A DNA stretch of 64,000 bases from Marinobacterium_D sp050908845. GTDB taxonomy: Bacteria; Pseudomonadota; Gammaproteobacteria; Pseudomonadales; Balneatricaceae. The stretch lies in NCBI RefSeq assembly GCF_050908845.1, contig NZ_CP194171.1:2356001-2420000 (forward strand). The letters are read 5' to 3'. Shown here one piece after another: positions 35,710-44,757 of the stretch. The position numbers and the translations under genes are program-made. The notes beneath the pieces are model-generated. The model was given only the letters and a program-made list of their open reading frames with translations. It was not told the origin of the DNA and did no database searches. How positions within the stretch are numbered: the stretch's first letter is position 1; every line of letters begins with the position of its first letter.

Positions 35710-36699
35710 ATGAAAATATGTGTATATGGCGCTGGCGCAATCGGTGGATTGATCGCGGCGCGGCTTAGTCAGACCGGCAAACCGGTTTCGGTGCTTGCCC
35801 GGGGTGAAACTCTCAATGCGCTGCAGCAGAGAGGTATCGGTCTGGCAGAAGGGGGTGACACCCGTTTCTACCCGGTGCAGGCGGTGGATAGTGAGGCACC
35901 CTTCGCGCAGCAGCTTGGGGTACAGGATCTGATCGTGATCGCGGTGAAGCAGCCGTCGCTGAACGCTGTCCTGAAGCAGATCGGTCCCCTGGTGAATGAA
36001 GATACCCGGGTACTGCTTGCGATGAATGGCGTGCCCTGGTGGTTCCTCGATGGCCTGGCGGATGCACCGGCAGACCGAACGCTGCGCTGCGTGGATCCGG
36101 ACGGGGAGCTGCGACACTATCTGCCCACCCGGCAGGTGATCGGTTGTGTGGTCCATGTGGCAGCGGCGACGCCGGAACCGGGGGTGACACAGTTAAATGG
36201 TGGTGACCGTTTGATTATCGGTGAGCCCTACGGCGGTCTCGATGCAGCGACCCGCACCGTTGCAGAGCTGCTCCAGGGCAGCGGTTTTGCGGTTGAACTA
36301 TCCAACAGGATACAGCGTGATATCTGGTTCAAGCTCTGGGGCAATATGACCATGAACCCGGTCTCTGCATTGACCCGCGCGACCACTGACGCCATGCTCG
36401 ATGACCCGCTGGTGAACCTGTTTTGCTGCCGGGTCATGGCCGAGGCGGCAGCGATTGGTGATGCGATCGGCTGTGATGTTGATCAGACGGTGGAAGAGCG
36501 TAATCGCTCCACCCGCAAGCTGGGCCCCTTCAAAACCTCCATGCTGCAGGATGTCGAGGCGGGCCGTGCGCTGGAATATGAAGCGCTGGTGGGGGCTGTC
36601 TATGAGATAGCCGGGAAGCTGGGGCGGGATGTGCCGGATATCGCCGCACTTTATGGGCTGATTAGGCTGCTGGATGACAACGCACGCAAAAACAACTAA
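35710..36699 (+). CDS. PanE/ApbA-family 2-oxoacid reductase (ketopantoate reductase-like)
   Basis: 329 aa. N-terminal NADP Rossmann motif MKICVYGAGAIGGLIAARLS, VIAVKQPSLNAVL, and the C-terminal helical domain with NRIQRDIWFKLWGNMTMNPV (catalytic lysine K in the FKLWGN run) and TSMLQDVEAGRALEYEALVG. Reduces a 2-oxoacid to the 2-hydroxyacid or the reverse. True PanE belongs to pantothenate synthesis; placement 14 bases after an aldolase and before a TRAP binding protein argues for a catabolic 2-hydroxyacid role. Length is slightly above E. coli PanE (303 aa). Confidence 0.82.
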   Translation: MKICVYGAGAIGGLIAARLSQTGKPVSVLARGETLNALQQRGIGLAEGGDTRFYPVQAVDSEAPFAQQLGVQDLIVIAVKQPSLNAVLKQIGPLVNEDTRVLLAMNGVPWWFLDGLADAPADRTLRCVDPDGELRHYLPTRQVIGCVVHVAAATPEPGVTQLNGGDRLIIGEPYGGLDAATRTVAELLQGSGFAVELSNRIQRDIWFKLWGNMTMNPVSALTRATTDAMLDDPLVNLFCCRVMAEAAAIGDAIGCDVDQTVEERNRSTRKLGPFKTSMLQDVEAGRALEYEALVGAVYEIAGKLGRDVPDIAALYGLIRLLDDNARKNN

Positions 36700-36774
36700 T
36701 TATGTATGAGGTTATGTTTAACAGCTCATCAGTAACAACCCACATCTAACAAGCAAGGCAGAAATAGAGGACGT

Positions 36775-37791
36775 ATGAAAAAAATAAAAATAGCATCGAC
36801 ACTCGCCTGTACTCTCGCTGGCACCCTGCTGTGCACCTCGGCACTGGCGGCAACGACCCTGCGCGTGACCACCTGGCTGCCGCCGACCAATCCACAAAAC
36901 GAAGTGGTCTGGCCGACCTGGAGTAAATGGGTGGAGGAGGCCACCGAGGGACGTGTCAAGGTCGAGCTTGAGTATGGCTCGGGACACCCGAAAACCCTGT
37001 TCAACCTGGTTGAGGATGGTGTGACGGACGTCAGTTTCAGCGTTAACGCTTATTTACCCGGACGTTTCAAATTGCCGGGCGTTGCAGAGATTCCCGGTGA
37101 GAGCGGCGACGCGGAGCGCGGCTCGGTAGCGCTTTGGAAGGTGTATAAAGAGTACTTCGAACCGGCAGACGAGTATGCCGGTTTGCAGGTACTGGGGATG
37201 TTTGTACACGGCCCTGGGCAGCTGCAGACGCAGTTTGACGTGAACTCCCTCGATGACCTGAAAAATCGCAAGATCAGGATCGGCGGCGGGGTCGTTACCG
37301 ATCTTGCCGAGCGCCTGCAGGTGACCCCGGTAGCGGCACCGGCGACCAAGGTGTACGAGATGATGCAGCAGGGGATCGTAGAAGGTGTGTTTCTGCCGGT
37401 ACAGGAGCAGAAGTTCCTGCGCCTCAGTGAAGTGACAAACCAGATCACGCTGTTCCCGAAGGGGATGTATACCACGGCATTCACAATCTTCATGAACCCG
37501 GACGTGTTTGACAGCCTCAGCGAAGAGGATCAGAAGGCGATCATGAGTGTGTCCGGCGAGAAGCTGTCGCGCCTGGCCGGCAAGGCCTGGGGAGAGGCGG
37601 ATCAAGCCGGTTACCAGGTGGCAGTTGATGCCGGCAAGAAGATCGTGACGCTGAAAGAGGGCGATCCGATGCTGACCGAGTTTAACGAGGTGATCAAAGG
37701 CATCGATGAGACCTGGATCGAATCGGTAGCGGATATGGATGTCGATGCCCGCGCGGCGTTGCAGCGGTTCAGGGAGCTGGTTGCCGAGTAG
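36775..37791 (+). CDS. TRAP substrate-binding protein (DctP family), orphan copy 1
   Basis: 338 aa with a signal peptide (MKKIKIASTLACTLAGTLLC, cleaved near ALA-ATT). Mature N-terminus LRVTTWLPPTNPQNEVVWPT and then WSKWVEEATEGRV are shared almost verbatim with the protein at 62135 and more loosely with that at 43582, so the three are paralogues. No DctQ or DctM gene is adjacent: it is followed by a terminator. It may feed the permease encoded after 63188. It ends the aldolase/reductase operon. Confidence 0.88.
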   Translation: MKKIKIASTLACTLAGTLLCTSALAATTLRVTTWLPPTNPQNEVVWPTWSKWVEEATEGRVKVELEYGSGHPKTLFNLVEDGVTDVSFSVNAYLPGRFKLPGVAEIPGESGDAERGSVALWKVYKEYFEPADEYAGLQVLGMFVHGPGQLQTQFDVNSLDDLKNRKIRIGGGVVTDLAERLQVTPVAAPATKVYEMMQQGIVEGVFLPVQEQKFLRLSEVTNQITLFPKGMYTTAFTIFMNPDVFDSLSEEDQKAIMSVSGEKLSRLAGKAWGEADQAGYQVAVDAGKKIVTLKEGDPMLTEFNEVIKGIDETWIESVADMDVDARAALQRFRELVAE

Positions 37792-37806
37792 TCCTACCTT
37801 CCCTTC

Positions 37807-37838
37807 AGGGTACGGCTTTCCTGGCCGTACCCTTGTTT
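37807..37838 (+). terminator. Terminator of the aldolase/reductase/TRAP-P operon
   Basis: GGGTACGGC / GCCGTACCC perfect arms with a 7-base loop, then TTGTTTG. It lies 16 bases after the stop codon and just before the convergent MFS gene. Confidence 0.8.
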
Positions 37839-37849
37839 GACTCCCTTCT

Positions 37850-39061
37850 TCAAGGCGCTTCTTTAACTCCTTCTTTACTATTGGCCCTTGACCGGGTCAG
37901 CAGCAGCGCCAGCAGTGAGCCGATACCGCAGAGCCCTACGATCATTGTCATTGGCAGTGGTGTACCGTCGTGCAGGCCACTGGCCAGCGAACTCGCTATT
38001 GCACCCAGACCGAACTGTGCCGCCACGGCAAGTCCCGCCGCTGCGCCTGCCTGCTCCGGGTAACGTGCAAGCAGGCTGGCCATGCAGTTTGCACCGAGTA
38101 CGCCGGTCACCGACATGAACCCCAGTATTGCGATCACAATCGCGGTTAATCCGCCGAAACCGGTCAAGCCGGTAAACAGCAAGGCGGCGCCGGACAGTGC
38201 TGCCAGGCCACTGCCGAGCCGCAACATGGCCTGGGTGCCCAGGCGCTTAACGAAGCGTGCATTGAGCGTCACGCATACAATGACGCCCAGAATATTCAGC
38301 GTGAACAGCCAGGCGTAGTGGGTGGGTTCAACGCCGAAATAATTGATATAGACGAAGGGGGAGGCGGTTATAAAGGCGAACATGCCGGCAAAACCCAGTC
38401 CCATGCAGAGCGCGTAACCGATCGCATGCGGGTGTCGCGCGATCCGCAGGTAGGCGGTAAACACGGCCAGAATACTGGCGTTGCGCGAGGCGCCCCGGTG
38501 GGTCTCCGGTATTTTCCAGGCGGTAAAAAACAGGGTTATCGTGGCAAATAGCATCAGTACGATAAACAGTGAGCGCCACCCCGCCAACAGCAACATGTAA
38601 CCGCCGAACAGTGGCGCTGCCAGGGTCGCCAGCATGGTGACCAGGTGCATCAGTGACAGCACCCGGGCTGATTCGTCGAGAGGAAAGAGGTCACGCACAA
38701 TGGTGCGCCCAAGGACTGAAGCGGCTGCGCCGCCAAGCGCCTGGACAAAGCGTAGCGCCACCAGCTGTTCGATGCCGGAACTCAGGGCGCAACCCAGGCT
38801 GGCAATAACATAGAGAGTCATGCCGCCGAGAAGGAGGCGACGTCGACCATACTTGTCCGACAATGGACCGTAGAGCAGCATGCCGATAAACAGGCCGATC
38901 AGGAAAAAGCTGATGGTCATCTGCACGCTGGATTCGGCACCGCCCAGCTCTTCGGCGATCTGTGGCAGCCCCGGCAGATACATATCGATCGATAGTGGGC
39001 CAAAAGCCTGCAGCGCTGCCAGCAGGACAATCAGCCGGTGTGGCCGTTCAAGAGTAGACAT
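37850..39061 (-). CDS. MFS efflux transporter, Bcr/CflA type (copy 1)
   Basis: 403 aa from the ATG at 39061, which has GAGGAAG upstream; an in-frame start 153 bases earlier lacks one. Twelve membrane segments, with the Bcr/CflA opening LAALQAFGPLSIDMYLPGLP and the loop 2-3 motif GPLSDKYGRRRLLLGG. These carriers expel drugs and small metabolites. Last gene of an operon aldehyde dehydrogenase / MFS / HpaD / MFS; it might export toxic catechol or aldehyde overflow, or act as an importer. Confidence 0.85.
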   Translation of the reverse strand: MSTLERPHRLIVLLAALQAFGPLSIDMYLPGLPQIAEELGGAESSVQMTISFFLIGLFIGMLLYGPLSDKYGRRRLLLGGMTLYVIASLGCALSSGIEQLVALRFVQALGGAAASVLGRTIVRDLFPLDESARVLSLMHLVTMLATLAAPLFGGYMLLLAGWRSLFIVLMLFATITLFFTAWKIPETHRGASRNASILAVFTAYLRIARHPHAIGYALCMGLGFAGMFAFITASPFVYINYFGVEPTHYAWLFTLNILGVIVCVTLNARFVKRLGTQAMLRLGSGLAALSGAALLFTGLTGFGGLTAIVIAILGFMSVTGVLGANCMASLLARYPEQAGAAAGLAVAAQFGLGAIASSLASGLHDGTPLPMTMIVGLCGIGSLLALLLTRSRANSKEGVKEAP

Positions 39062-39149
39062 ACTCTTCCTCAAATAAAGAGACCCGCAGCAGCGGGTCCT
39101 AAACACCGTTAAAGCCGGTGTGTACCAGAGTGAATCTTCAACCGCTGTT

Positions 39150-40076
39150 TTACAGTCGGCTGGCGCCCGGCGCGAATCCGCTTTCAACCGATGCCTGGGG
39201 GCCGGGTACGGCATCGCCGGTTTGCGGAGTGACCGGGAATACGCAGTTGATCTGACCGGTGCCGGAGCTGCCGAAGTAGGGGGTCAGGATCTCCGCCTGG
39301 CCTTCGTAGTCGGACCAGCCGAGCGCGCCCAGCATCATGGCTGTGTCGTGCATGAAGCCTTCGCCGTGACCTTTGGCGGCGTACTCGGGCAGCATCTCGC
39401 AGAAGGTTTTCCAGTCGCCCCGTTTCCACATCTCGACCACTTCGTGATCCAGGGTTTCGAGGAAGGGGCTCCAGATTTTGTTGGCGAATTCCGGTGCCAG
39501 ACCGTTCTGGGCGAAGCGGTGTGACAGAGAACCACTGGCGAAGATGGCTACGGTACCGTCGTAGTGCTTCTCGATCGCTTCGCGCATGGCCCAGCCCAGG
39601 CGGGCGGAATCATTCAGGTAATGAACGGTACACAGGGCGGATACACAGATCACCTTGAAGTGGCGATCCTGGTTCATGTACCGCATCGGTACCAGGGTGC
39701 CATATTCCGGCGCCAGGGTGGTGCTGTCGTGCGCCAGTGTTTCCACGCCCTGGCGGTTACACTCTTCGCCGAGGATACGGCCCAGTTCCGGGTTACCGTC
39801 CATTTCAAACTCCATGTTGGAGATGAAGTGCGGCAGCTCGTTACTGGTGTAGTTACCTTCCCAGTGCGGCGCGCAGTTGATGTGGTAACCCGCGTTGACC
39901 AGCCAATGGGTATCGAAAACAACGATGGTATCGACGCCGAGTTCGCGGCAGCGTTTGCCGATCTCGATATGACCATCGATGGCCGCCTGGCGGAAACCTT
40001 TCTGCGGACCGTCCAGCTCGGACAGGTACATGGAAGGTACGTGGGTGATTTTTGCGACGAGGGCCAGTTTACCCAT
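39150..40076 (-). CDS. hpaD: Homoprotocatechuate 2,3-dioxygenase (HpaD type, copy 1)
   Basis: 308 aa class III extradiol dioxygenase of the LigB superfamily, like the E. coli HpaD/HpcB protein: MGKLALVAKITHVPSMYLSE, DTIVVFDTHWLVNAGYHINC, LEYGTLVPMRYMNQ-like APEYGTLVPMRYMNQD, ASGSLSHRFAQNGL and GEGFMHDTAMMLGALGW. It uses ferrous iron to open the ring of 3,4-dihydroxyphenylacetate to 5-carboxymethyl-2-hydroxymuconate semialdehyde. It has a C-terminal tail (TPQTGDAVPGPQASVE and on) of about 25 residues not seen in copy 2. It lies between two MFS genes downstream of a doubled palindrome. Confidence 0.87.
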   Translation of the reverse strand: MGKLALVAKITHVPSMYLSELDGPQKGFRQAAIDGHIEIGKRCRELGVDTIVVFDTHWLVNAGYHINCAPHWEGNYTSNELPHFISNMEFEMDGNPELGRILGEECNRQGVETLAHDSTTLAPEYGTLVPMRYMNQDRHFKVICVSALCTVHYLNDSARLGWAMREAIEKHYDGTVAIFASGSLSHRFAQNGLAPEFANKIWSPFLETLDHEVVEMWKRGDWKTFCEMLPEYAAKGHGEGFMHDTAMMLGALGWSDYEGQAEILTPYFGSSGTGQINCVFPVTPQTGDAVPGPQASVESGFAPGASRL

Positions 40077-40125
40077 GATGCTTTCCTCTATCTTTATAAT
40101 TCTATCTTCGAGTATACCGGCTCGA

Positions 40126-41334
40126 TCAAACGGCTTCGGATGATGGCGAGGCGGTGCGATTTTTTGTTACGGCGTATCGGTGAGACAGCAGAGCGGCCAC
40201 AGGAGCCAGCAGAATACAAAGCGCGATCGGCAGCACCCCCTCACCAATCAGCAGGGGCATAAGCTGTGCGATGACTGCGCCGGTCAGCAGTTGAATAAAC
40301 CCCATCAGCCCGGACGCGGTTGCGGCCGAGGTCGGGGAGCAGCCGATAGCGGCAGCCTGGGCATTGGGCTGGCTCAGCCCACGGCCAAAGGTGACCAGCG
40401 CCACTGGCAGAAACAGGGTGGCAAAACTCAGCGGGCCCAGCAGAGTGAATGCCAGCAGCAGGATTGCACCGGCCAGCGATACCGAGTTGCCGAGCAGGAC
40501 CGCCTGGTCGACGCTCACCCGTTTTGCGATTCGGGTGGACAGGAAACTACCGGCCATAAATGCGAACGAAACGGCCAGAAACCAGGTGCCAAACAGCGCC
40601 GAGTTGCCGCCCAGGCTGTCAACAATATAGGGTGCCGTGCCGACGAACATGTAAAACGCCGCAGCGATAAACGTGGTCGAAAGTGCGTACCCAATATAGC
40701 CGGACGATTTGAAAACGCCCAGATAACGTTGCACCACCGGCTTGAGTTGCAGACTGTCGCTTTTTTCGCGGCAGGTTTCCGGTAACCGCAGCAGGATAGC
40801 GATCCAGGCGAATGCACCCATGACGATGGATACATAGAAGATGGCGTTCCAGCCAACCCAGAGGTTCAGATAGCCCCCCAGTGCCGGTGCGATCGACTGT
40901 GCAATGGCGATCGCCATAACGATGTAGCCCATGCGGGCCGCAGCGCCTTCACGTCCATGGATATCAAGAATGATGGTGCGCGCCAGCACCATCGCGGCGG
41001 CACCGCCGAGGGCCTGAAGCACACGTCCGGCTATCAGGTGGCTGACGTCGCCGGCGAAGGCTGCCAGCAGACTGCCGCCGGTATGCAGGGCCAGACCCAG
41101 CAGCAGTATCGGGCGCCGACCGTAATGATCGGCCAGCGGCCCGGAAAGCAGCTGACCGAAAGCCAGCGTGAACAGGTAAGCGGTAAAGCTCAGCTGGATC
41201 ACGCTAACATCGGTGCCGAACTCCCGCGCCGCATCGGGCATCGCTGGCACGAACAGGTTCAGCGCCAGGGGGCTGGCCATGGCGATCAGTGTCAGCAGTG
41301 CGACCGATGGTGTATGAGTGGCGCGGGTAGTCAT
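40126..41334 (-). CDS. MFS transporter, Bcr/CflA type (copy 2)
   Basis: 402 aa, twelve membrane segments. Opening IAMASPLALNLFVPAMPDAA and GPLADHYGRRPILLLGLAL match Bcr/CflA carriers. It starts 13 bases after the aldehyde dehydrogenase gene and precedes HpaD copy 1, so it is fixed in a catabolic operon. Direction of transport cannot be deduced. Confidence 0.85.
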   Translation of the reverse strand: MTTRATHTPSVALLTLIAMASPLALNLFVPAMPDAAREFGTDVSVIQLSFTAYLFTLAFGQLLSGPLADHYGRRPILLLGLALHTGGSLLAAFAGDVSHLIAGRVLQALGGAAAMVLARTIILDIHGREGAAARMGYIVMAIAIAQSIAPALGGYLNLWVGWNAIFYVSIVMGAFAWIAILLRLPETCREKSDSLQLKPVVQRYLGVFKSSGYIGYALSTTFIAAAFYMFVGTAPYIVDSLGGNSALFGTWFLAVSFAFMAGSFLSTRIAKRVSVDQAVLLGNSVSLAGAILLLAFTLLGPLSFATLFLPVALVTFGRGLSQPNAQAAAIGCSPTSAATASGLMGFIQLLTGAVIAQLMPLLIGEGVLPIALCILLAPVAALLSHRYAVTKNRTASPSSEAV

Positions 41335-41347
41335 ATCGATCCTGGTA

Positions 41348-42778
41348 TCACTTGGGTTCGCGGATCACCAGCAGACGCAGCTCGGTCATATCCTCGATGG
41401 CATAGCGCACACCTTCACGGCCGAGACCGCTATCCTTTACGCCGCCATAAGGCATGTGATCCACGCGCCATGAGGGCACGTCGCCGATAACCACGCCGCC
41501 GACTTCCAGTTCGTTCCAGGCTTTCTGGATCTTGTAGATATCGCGGGTGAAAATGCCCGCCTGCAGGCCGAAGTCGGAGTTGTTGACCTCTTCAAGTGCC
41601 GCATCAAAATCGTTGAAGCTGGACAGAATAGCCACCGGGCCGAAGGCTTCCTGGGTGCAGACAGACTGGGAAGGATCCACGTCAGCCAGCAGTGTCGCCT
41701 GCAGCATGGCGCCGTCACGCTCGCCGCCGGCCAGTACGCTCGCTCCGGACTCTCTCGCTTCCACTACCCAATCGTGCAGACGGGTGGCTTCCTTCTCGGA
41801 GATCATCGGGCCGATAAAGGTGTTTTCATCTTTCGGGTCGCCGTGGACCAGGCCCTGAACCGCCGCTGACAGCTTCTCGCGGACTTCATCATAGTGTGCC
41901 TCGTGAACCATGATGCGCTGCACGCTGATGCAGCTCTGGCCGGACTGGTAGTAGGCACCGAAAACGATGCGGCTGATCGCGTCGTCAATATCGGTTCCCT
42001 CGTCAACGATGCAGGCTGCGTTACCGCCCAGTTCCAGAACCACGGGCTTCTTGCCGGCACGGGCTTTCAGGTCCCAACCCACTTCCGGGGAACCGGTGAA
42101 GCTGAGCAGCTTCAGACGGTCGTCAGTGGTGAACAGGTCAGCACCGTCACGGCGGCAGGGGAGGATCGAGAAAGCTCCTTTCGGCAGGTCCGTTTCCGCC
42201 AGCACTTCACCGATGATCAGTGCGCCGATCGGCGTCAGACTTGCTGGTTTGAGAACGAACGGGCAGCCCGCCGCGATAGCCGGTGCCACTTTATGAGCGG
42301 CCAGGTTAAGCGGGAAGTTGAACGGCGAAATAAAGGAGCAGGGGCCGATCGGGACGCGCTTCCACATGCCGGTGTAACCCTCGGCGCGGGGGGTGATATC
42401 CATCGGAATCACCTCACCGCCGATACGTACCGCTTCTTCAGCGGCGATACGGAAGGTGTCGATGAGGCGGGTCACTTCGCCGCGGGCATCCTTGATCGGT
42501 TTGCCGGCTTCGATGCACAAGGCTTCCGCCAGTTCCTCGAAACGCTCTTCGAAACGCTTGACGCAGTGGTTCAGAATATCCTGGCGCTTGTAGGCGGGCA
42601 GTTTGCTCATCGGCTCGGCGGCTGCATCGGCAGCGGCTATGGCCGCATCGATAGCATTCGCGTCGGCGAGGGCAACACGGGTTGCGACCTCACCGGAGTA
42701 TTTGTCATAGATGGCAAGATCCTGATTGGGGGCCTGGGCTTCGTTGGCCAGGTAGTAGGGGTACGTCGCTTTCAGCAT
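41348..42778 (-). CDS. Aldehyde dehydrogenase (copy C), first gene of the HpaD-1 operon
   Basis: 476 aa from the ATG at 42778 with GGAG upstream; an upstream in-frame ATG is not supported by a ribosome site. Catalytic Glu249 in VVLELGGNAAC and Cys283 in YQSGQSCISVQR; FISPFNFPLNLAAHK carries the cofactor asparagine. The sequence resembles lactaldehyde/phosphonoacetaldehyde-type ALDHs more than HpaE. It leads an operon ALDH-MFS-HpaD-MFS below two palindromic operators at 42888 and 42913. Its aldehyde may be an upstream precursor of homoprotocatechuate, such as 3,4-dihydroxyphenylacetaldehyde; this is inference. Confidence 0.85.
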   Translation of the reverse strand: MLKATYPYYLANEAQAPNQDLAIYDKYSGEVATRVALADANAIDAAIAAADAAAEPMSKLPAYKRQDILNHCVKRFEERFEELAEALCIEAGKPIKDARGEVTRLIDTFRIAAEEAVRIGGEVIPMDITPRAEGYTGMWKRVPIGPCSFISPFNFPLNLAAHKVAPAIAAGCPFVLKPASLTPIGALIIGEVLAETDLPKGAFSILPCRRDGADLFTTDDRLKLLSFTGSPEVGWDLKARAGKKPVVLELGGNAACIVDEGTDIDDAISRIVFGAYYQSGQSCISVQRIMVHEAHYDEVREKLSAAVQGLVHGDPKDENTFIGPMISEKEATRLHDWVVEARESGASVLAGGERDGAMLQATLLADVDPSQSVCTQEAFGPVAILSSFNDFDAALEEVNNSDFGLQAGIFTRDIYKIQKAWNELEVGGVVIGDVPSWRVDHMPYGGVKDSGLGREGVRYAIEDMTELRLLVIREPK

Positions 42779-42887
42779 CTGGGGTCTCCGCAAGTTGTCG
42801 CAGGAGGTGTAATGGAAAACGCTGAACCTGTCTTGCTCATCGGGAGTAAGCAGGTGTTTTCCAAAGGCCACCTAAAGACTTTTATAG

Positions 42888-42903
42888 TTAACATGTTAAC
42901 TAA
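42888..42903. promoter_or_regulatory. HpaR-type operator (site 3), ALDH/HpaD-1 operon
   Basis: TTAACATGTTAACTAA, 110 bases before the aldehyde dehydrogenase start. Perfect inner palindrome GTTAACATGTTAAC. One of a pair 25 bases apart. Confidence 0.7.
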
Positions 42904-42912
42904 AGACTTTAG

Positions 42913-42928
42913 ATAACATGTTAACTAA
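42913..42928. promoter_or_regulatory. HpaR-type operator (site 4), ALDH/HpaD-1 operon
   Basis: ATAACATGTTAACTAA, the second member of the pair, spaced 25 bases centre to centre from site 3, so close to the same face of the helix on successive turns. Confidence 0.65.
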
Positions 42929-42965
42929 TGTCAACATGAAGATGCAGGGTTAGCGGGTGAGGGGT

Positions 42966-43388
42966 TTAGGGTTTTATGTTGCAGACTTTGGTCAGCAGTT
43001 TATGCAGCATTGCCAGGTCTTCGGGAGTGAGTTCATCAGCCAAGTCACGATAACGCTGTTCCAGCCGGGGGCTAAGCTCCGCAAACATGCGCTTGGCTTT
43101 ATCGGTCAGGCTGATCAGCGTGCGGCGCTGATCTTCCGGTGACTTGCGCCGGTTGATGTAACCCTGTTGCTCAAGACGGTTGATAATGCCGGTAAGACTG
43201 GGGCTCAGGATGCAGCAAAGATCCGCAAGTTGCTTGGACTCCATCTCCTCATGTTCATTCAGGGCACGGATGACTCGCCATTGCTGTTCGGTCATCGGAA
43301 TTTCCTGAAGTATAGGGCGGAAGAAGCCCATGGTTACTTCACGCGCTTTAAGCAGTTTCAGAGGAATGGAATCGTCGAATTTACGCAT
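42966..43388 (-). CDS. hpaR: Homoprotocatechuate operon repressor HpaR (MarR family)
   Basis: 140 aa. Matches HpaR: LKLLKAREVTMGFFRPILQE, MTEQQWRVIRALNEHEEMES, the recognition helix in CCILSPSLTGIINRLEQQGY, and the wing NRRKSPEDQRRTLISLTDKA. MarR proteins are dimers that bind palindromes and release on binding an aromatic ligand; in E. coli HpaR represses the meta-operon in response to 4-HPA and related acids. A TTAATATATTAAGTAA palindrome lies 78 bases upstream, and ten more lie in front of other operons in this window, so it is the best candidate for a regional repressor. Confidence 0.88.
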   Translation of the reverse strand: MRKFDDSIPLKLLKAREVTMGFFRPILQEIPMTEQQWRVIRALNEHEEMESKQLADLCCILSPSLTGIINRLEQQGYINRRKSPEDQRRTLISLTDKAKRMFAELSPRLEQRYRDLADELTPEDLAMLHKLLTKVCNIKP

Positions 43389-43465
43389 AGATGCATACCG
43401 TGCCGGTGGCCAGGTCCGCCAGCGGACCCTGGATAATTCAGAGTGTTATTTTCGATGCTATTGTT

Positions 43466-43481
43466 ATTAATATATTAAGTA
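43466..43481. promoter_or_regulatory. HpaR-type operator (site 5), hpaR promoter
   Basis: TTAATATATTAAGTAA, 78 bases before the hpaR start. Implies autoregulation. Confidence 0.7.
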
Positions 43482-43543
43482 ATGTCTAGTTCTACGAAAG
43501 TACGTACGGCTTTCGACAGGTAGATGGCAGGCAGGGTGGAGAG

Positions 43544-43565
43544 GCCTCCGCGTCAGAGCGGAGGC
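43544..43565. terminator. Hairpin after the TRAP binding protein gene
   Basis: GCCTCCGC and GCGGAGGC arms, 17 bases after the stop of the TRAP-P gene on the minus strand. No T run on that strand, so weak as a terminator. Confidence 0.4.
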
Positions 43566-43581
43566 TTTAACGGCAAGGGTA

Positions 43582-44634
43582 TCAGCGCGCTGCGGTAGCG
43601 CTGTTTGTGACCGGGTATGACTGGGCGGCCTGGCGGAACGCCTTGAGGGCGGCTTCCGCATTGACATCGAGATCGCTGACACTGTCGATCCACTCCTGAT
43701 CGAGACCCGCTGTCAGTTCGGTGAACTCTCTGGCCAGGGGCGAATCTGCAGAGACGCGCTTGATGCTGACATTATATTTCTCGGCTTCGGCGAGACCGTT
43801 CTCGTCTGACTGGTCCCAGGCGCGGCCCGCCAGTGTGGATAGACGCGCGCCGGAAACGTCCAGGATCGCCTGGCGGTCCTCTGGTGTCAGCTGGTCAAGA
43901 AAATCTTCACTGGCCACGATCGCAAAGCTGCCCATGTAAAGACCACCCGGCATCAGGGTCAGGTGCGGTGCCACTTCCGCCAGGCGGAAGTCTTTCTCGC
44001 TTGCCGTCGGCATAAAGACACCATCGACGATGCCCTGCTGCATCATTTCGTAGACCTTCGGTCCCGGTGCTCCAACCGCGGTGACCTCAAGACGTTCGCC
44101 AATCTCCTTCTGGATGCCGCCCCCCAGACGTATCTTCTGCCCCTTGAGGTCAGCCAGGGATTCCACCGGCTCGCTACTGAAAATCTGGCCAGGTCCGTGG
44201 GTGAACAAGCCCATCAGCTCAACGCCGGCATGTTCGTTCGCGTCAGCGAAGTATTGCTGATAAACGTCCCAGTAGGCTGCGGAGGCGGCTTCGGCATTTA
44301 CGCCGGCGTTCGGCAGTTCCACCATCTGGGTCAGACGAAAGCGTCCAGGCACATAGCCGTGGAAGCTCCAGGCCGCATCGGCGACGCCATCTTCAACCAG
44401 GGTGAAATAGGAGCTCTGGTCTCCCAGACCGTATTCGAGTTTCATTTTGACGCGACCTTCAGTCGCTTCCTCGATCCATTTGCCCCAGGTCGGAAACACG
44501 ACGCTGTTCTGTACGTGTCCCGGAGGGCCGGCGGTCGCCACGTGCATGACAATCGGCTCATCGGCGTAGGCGCTCAGGCTGCCTGTCAGTGTGAGTGTGG
44601 CGAGTGCGGTTGCGAGGGCGTTTCTTTTCAGCAT
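43582..44634 (-). CDS. TRAP substrate-binding protein (DctP family), orphan copy 2
   Basis: 350 aa with a signal peptide (MLKRNALATALATLTLTGSL, cleaved near AYA-DEP). It shares FPTWGKWIEEATEGRVKMKL, GYVPGRFRL, THGPGQIFSS and APGPKVYEMMQQGIVDGVFM with the proteins at 36775 and 62135, but the mature N-terminus (MHVATAGPPGHVQNSVVF) lacks the TWLPPTNP block, so it is the most diverged of the three. No permease genes adjacent. It lies between a Rieske oxygenase and hpaR on the same strand, so it may capture an aromatic acid for a permease encoded elsewhere. Confidence 0.88.
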   Translation of the reverse strand: MLKRNALATALATLTLTGSLSAYADEPIVMHVATAGPPGHVQNSVVFPTWGKWIEEATEGRVKMKLEYGLGDQSSYFTLVEDGVADAAWSFHGYVPGRFRLTQMVELPNAGVNAEAASAAYWDVYQQYFADANEHAGVELMGLFTHGPGQIFSSEPVESLADLKGQKIRLGGGIQKEIGERLEVTAVGAPGPKVYEMMQQGIVDGVFMPTASEKDFRLAEVAPHLTLMPGGLYMGSFAIVASEDFLDQLTPEDRQAILDVSGARLSTLAGRAWDQSDENGLAEAEKYNVSIKRVSADSPLAREFTELTAGLDQEWIDSVSDLDVNAEAALKAFRQAAQSYPVTNSATAAR

Positions 44635-44757
44635 AGCGATTACCTTACTTATTGTTATTGGTTAGCTTGCGGAGGTTTTCAGCGGAGAGGGCGCCTTGTT
44701 TTACTGCGAGCGTTTTGCTGCGATCACGGCTGGCTCTCCACCCTGTTTTCGATAGCG

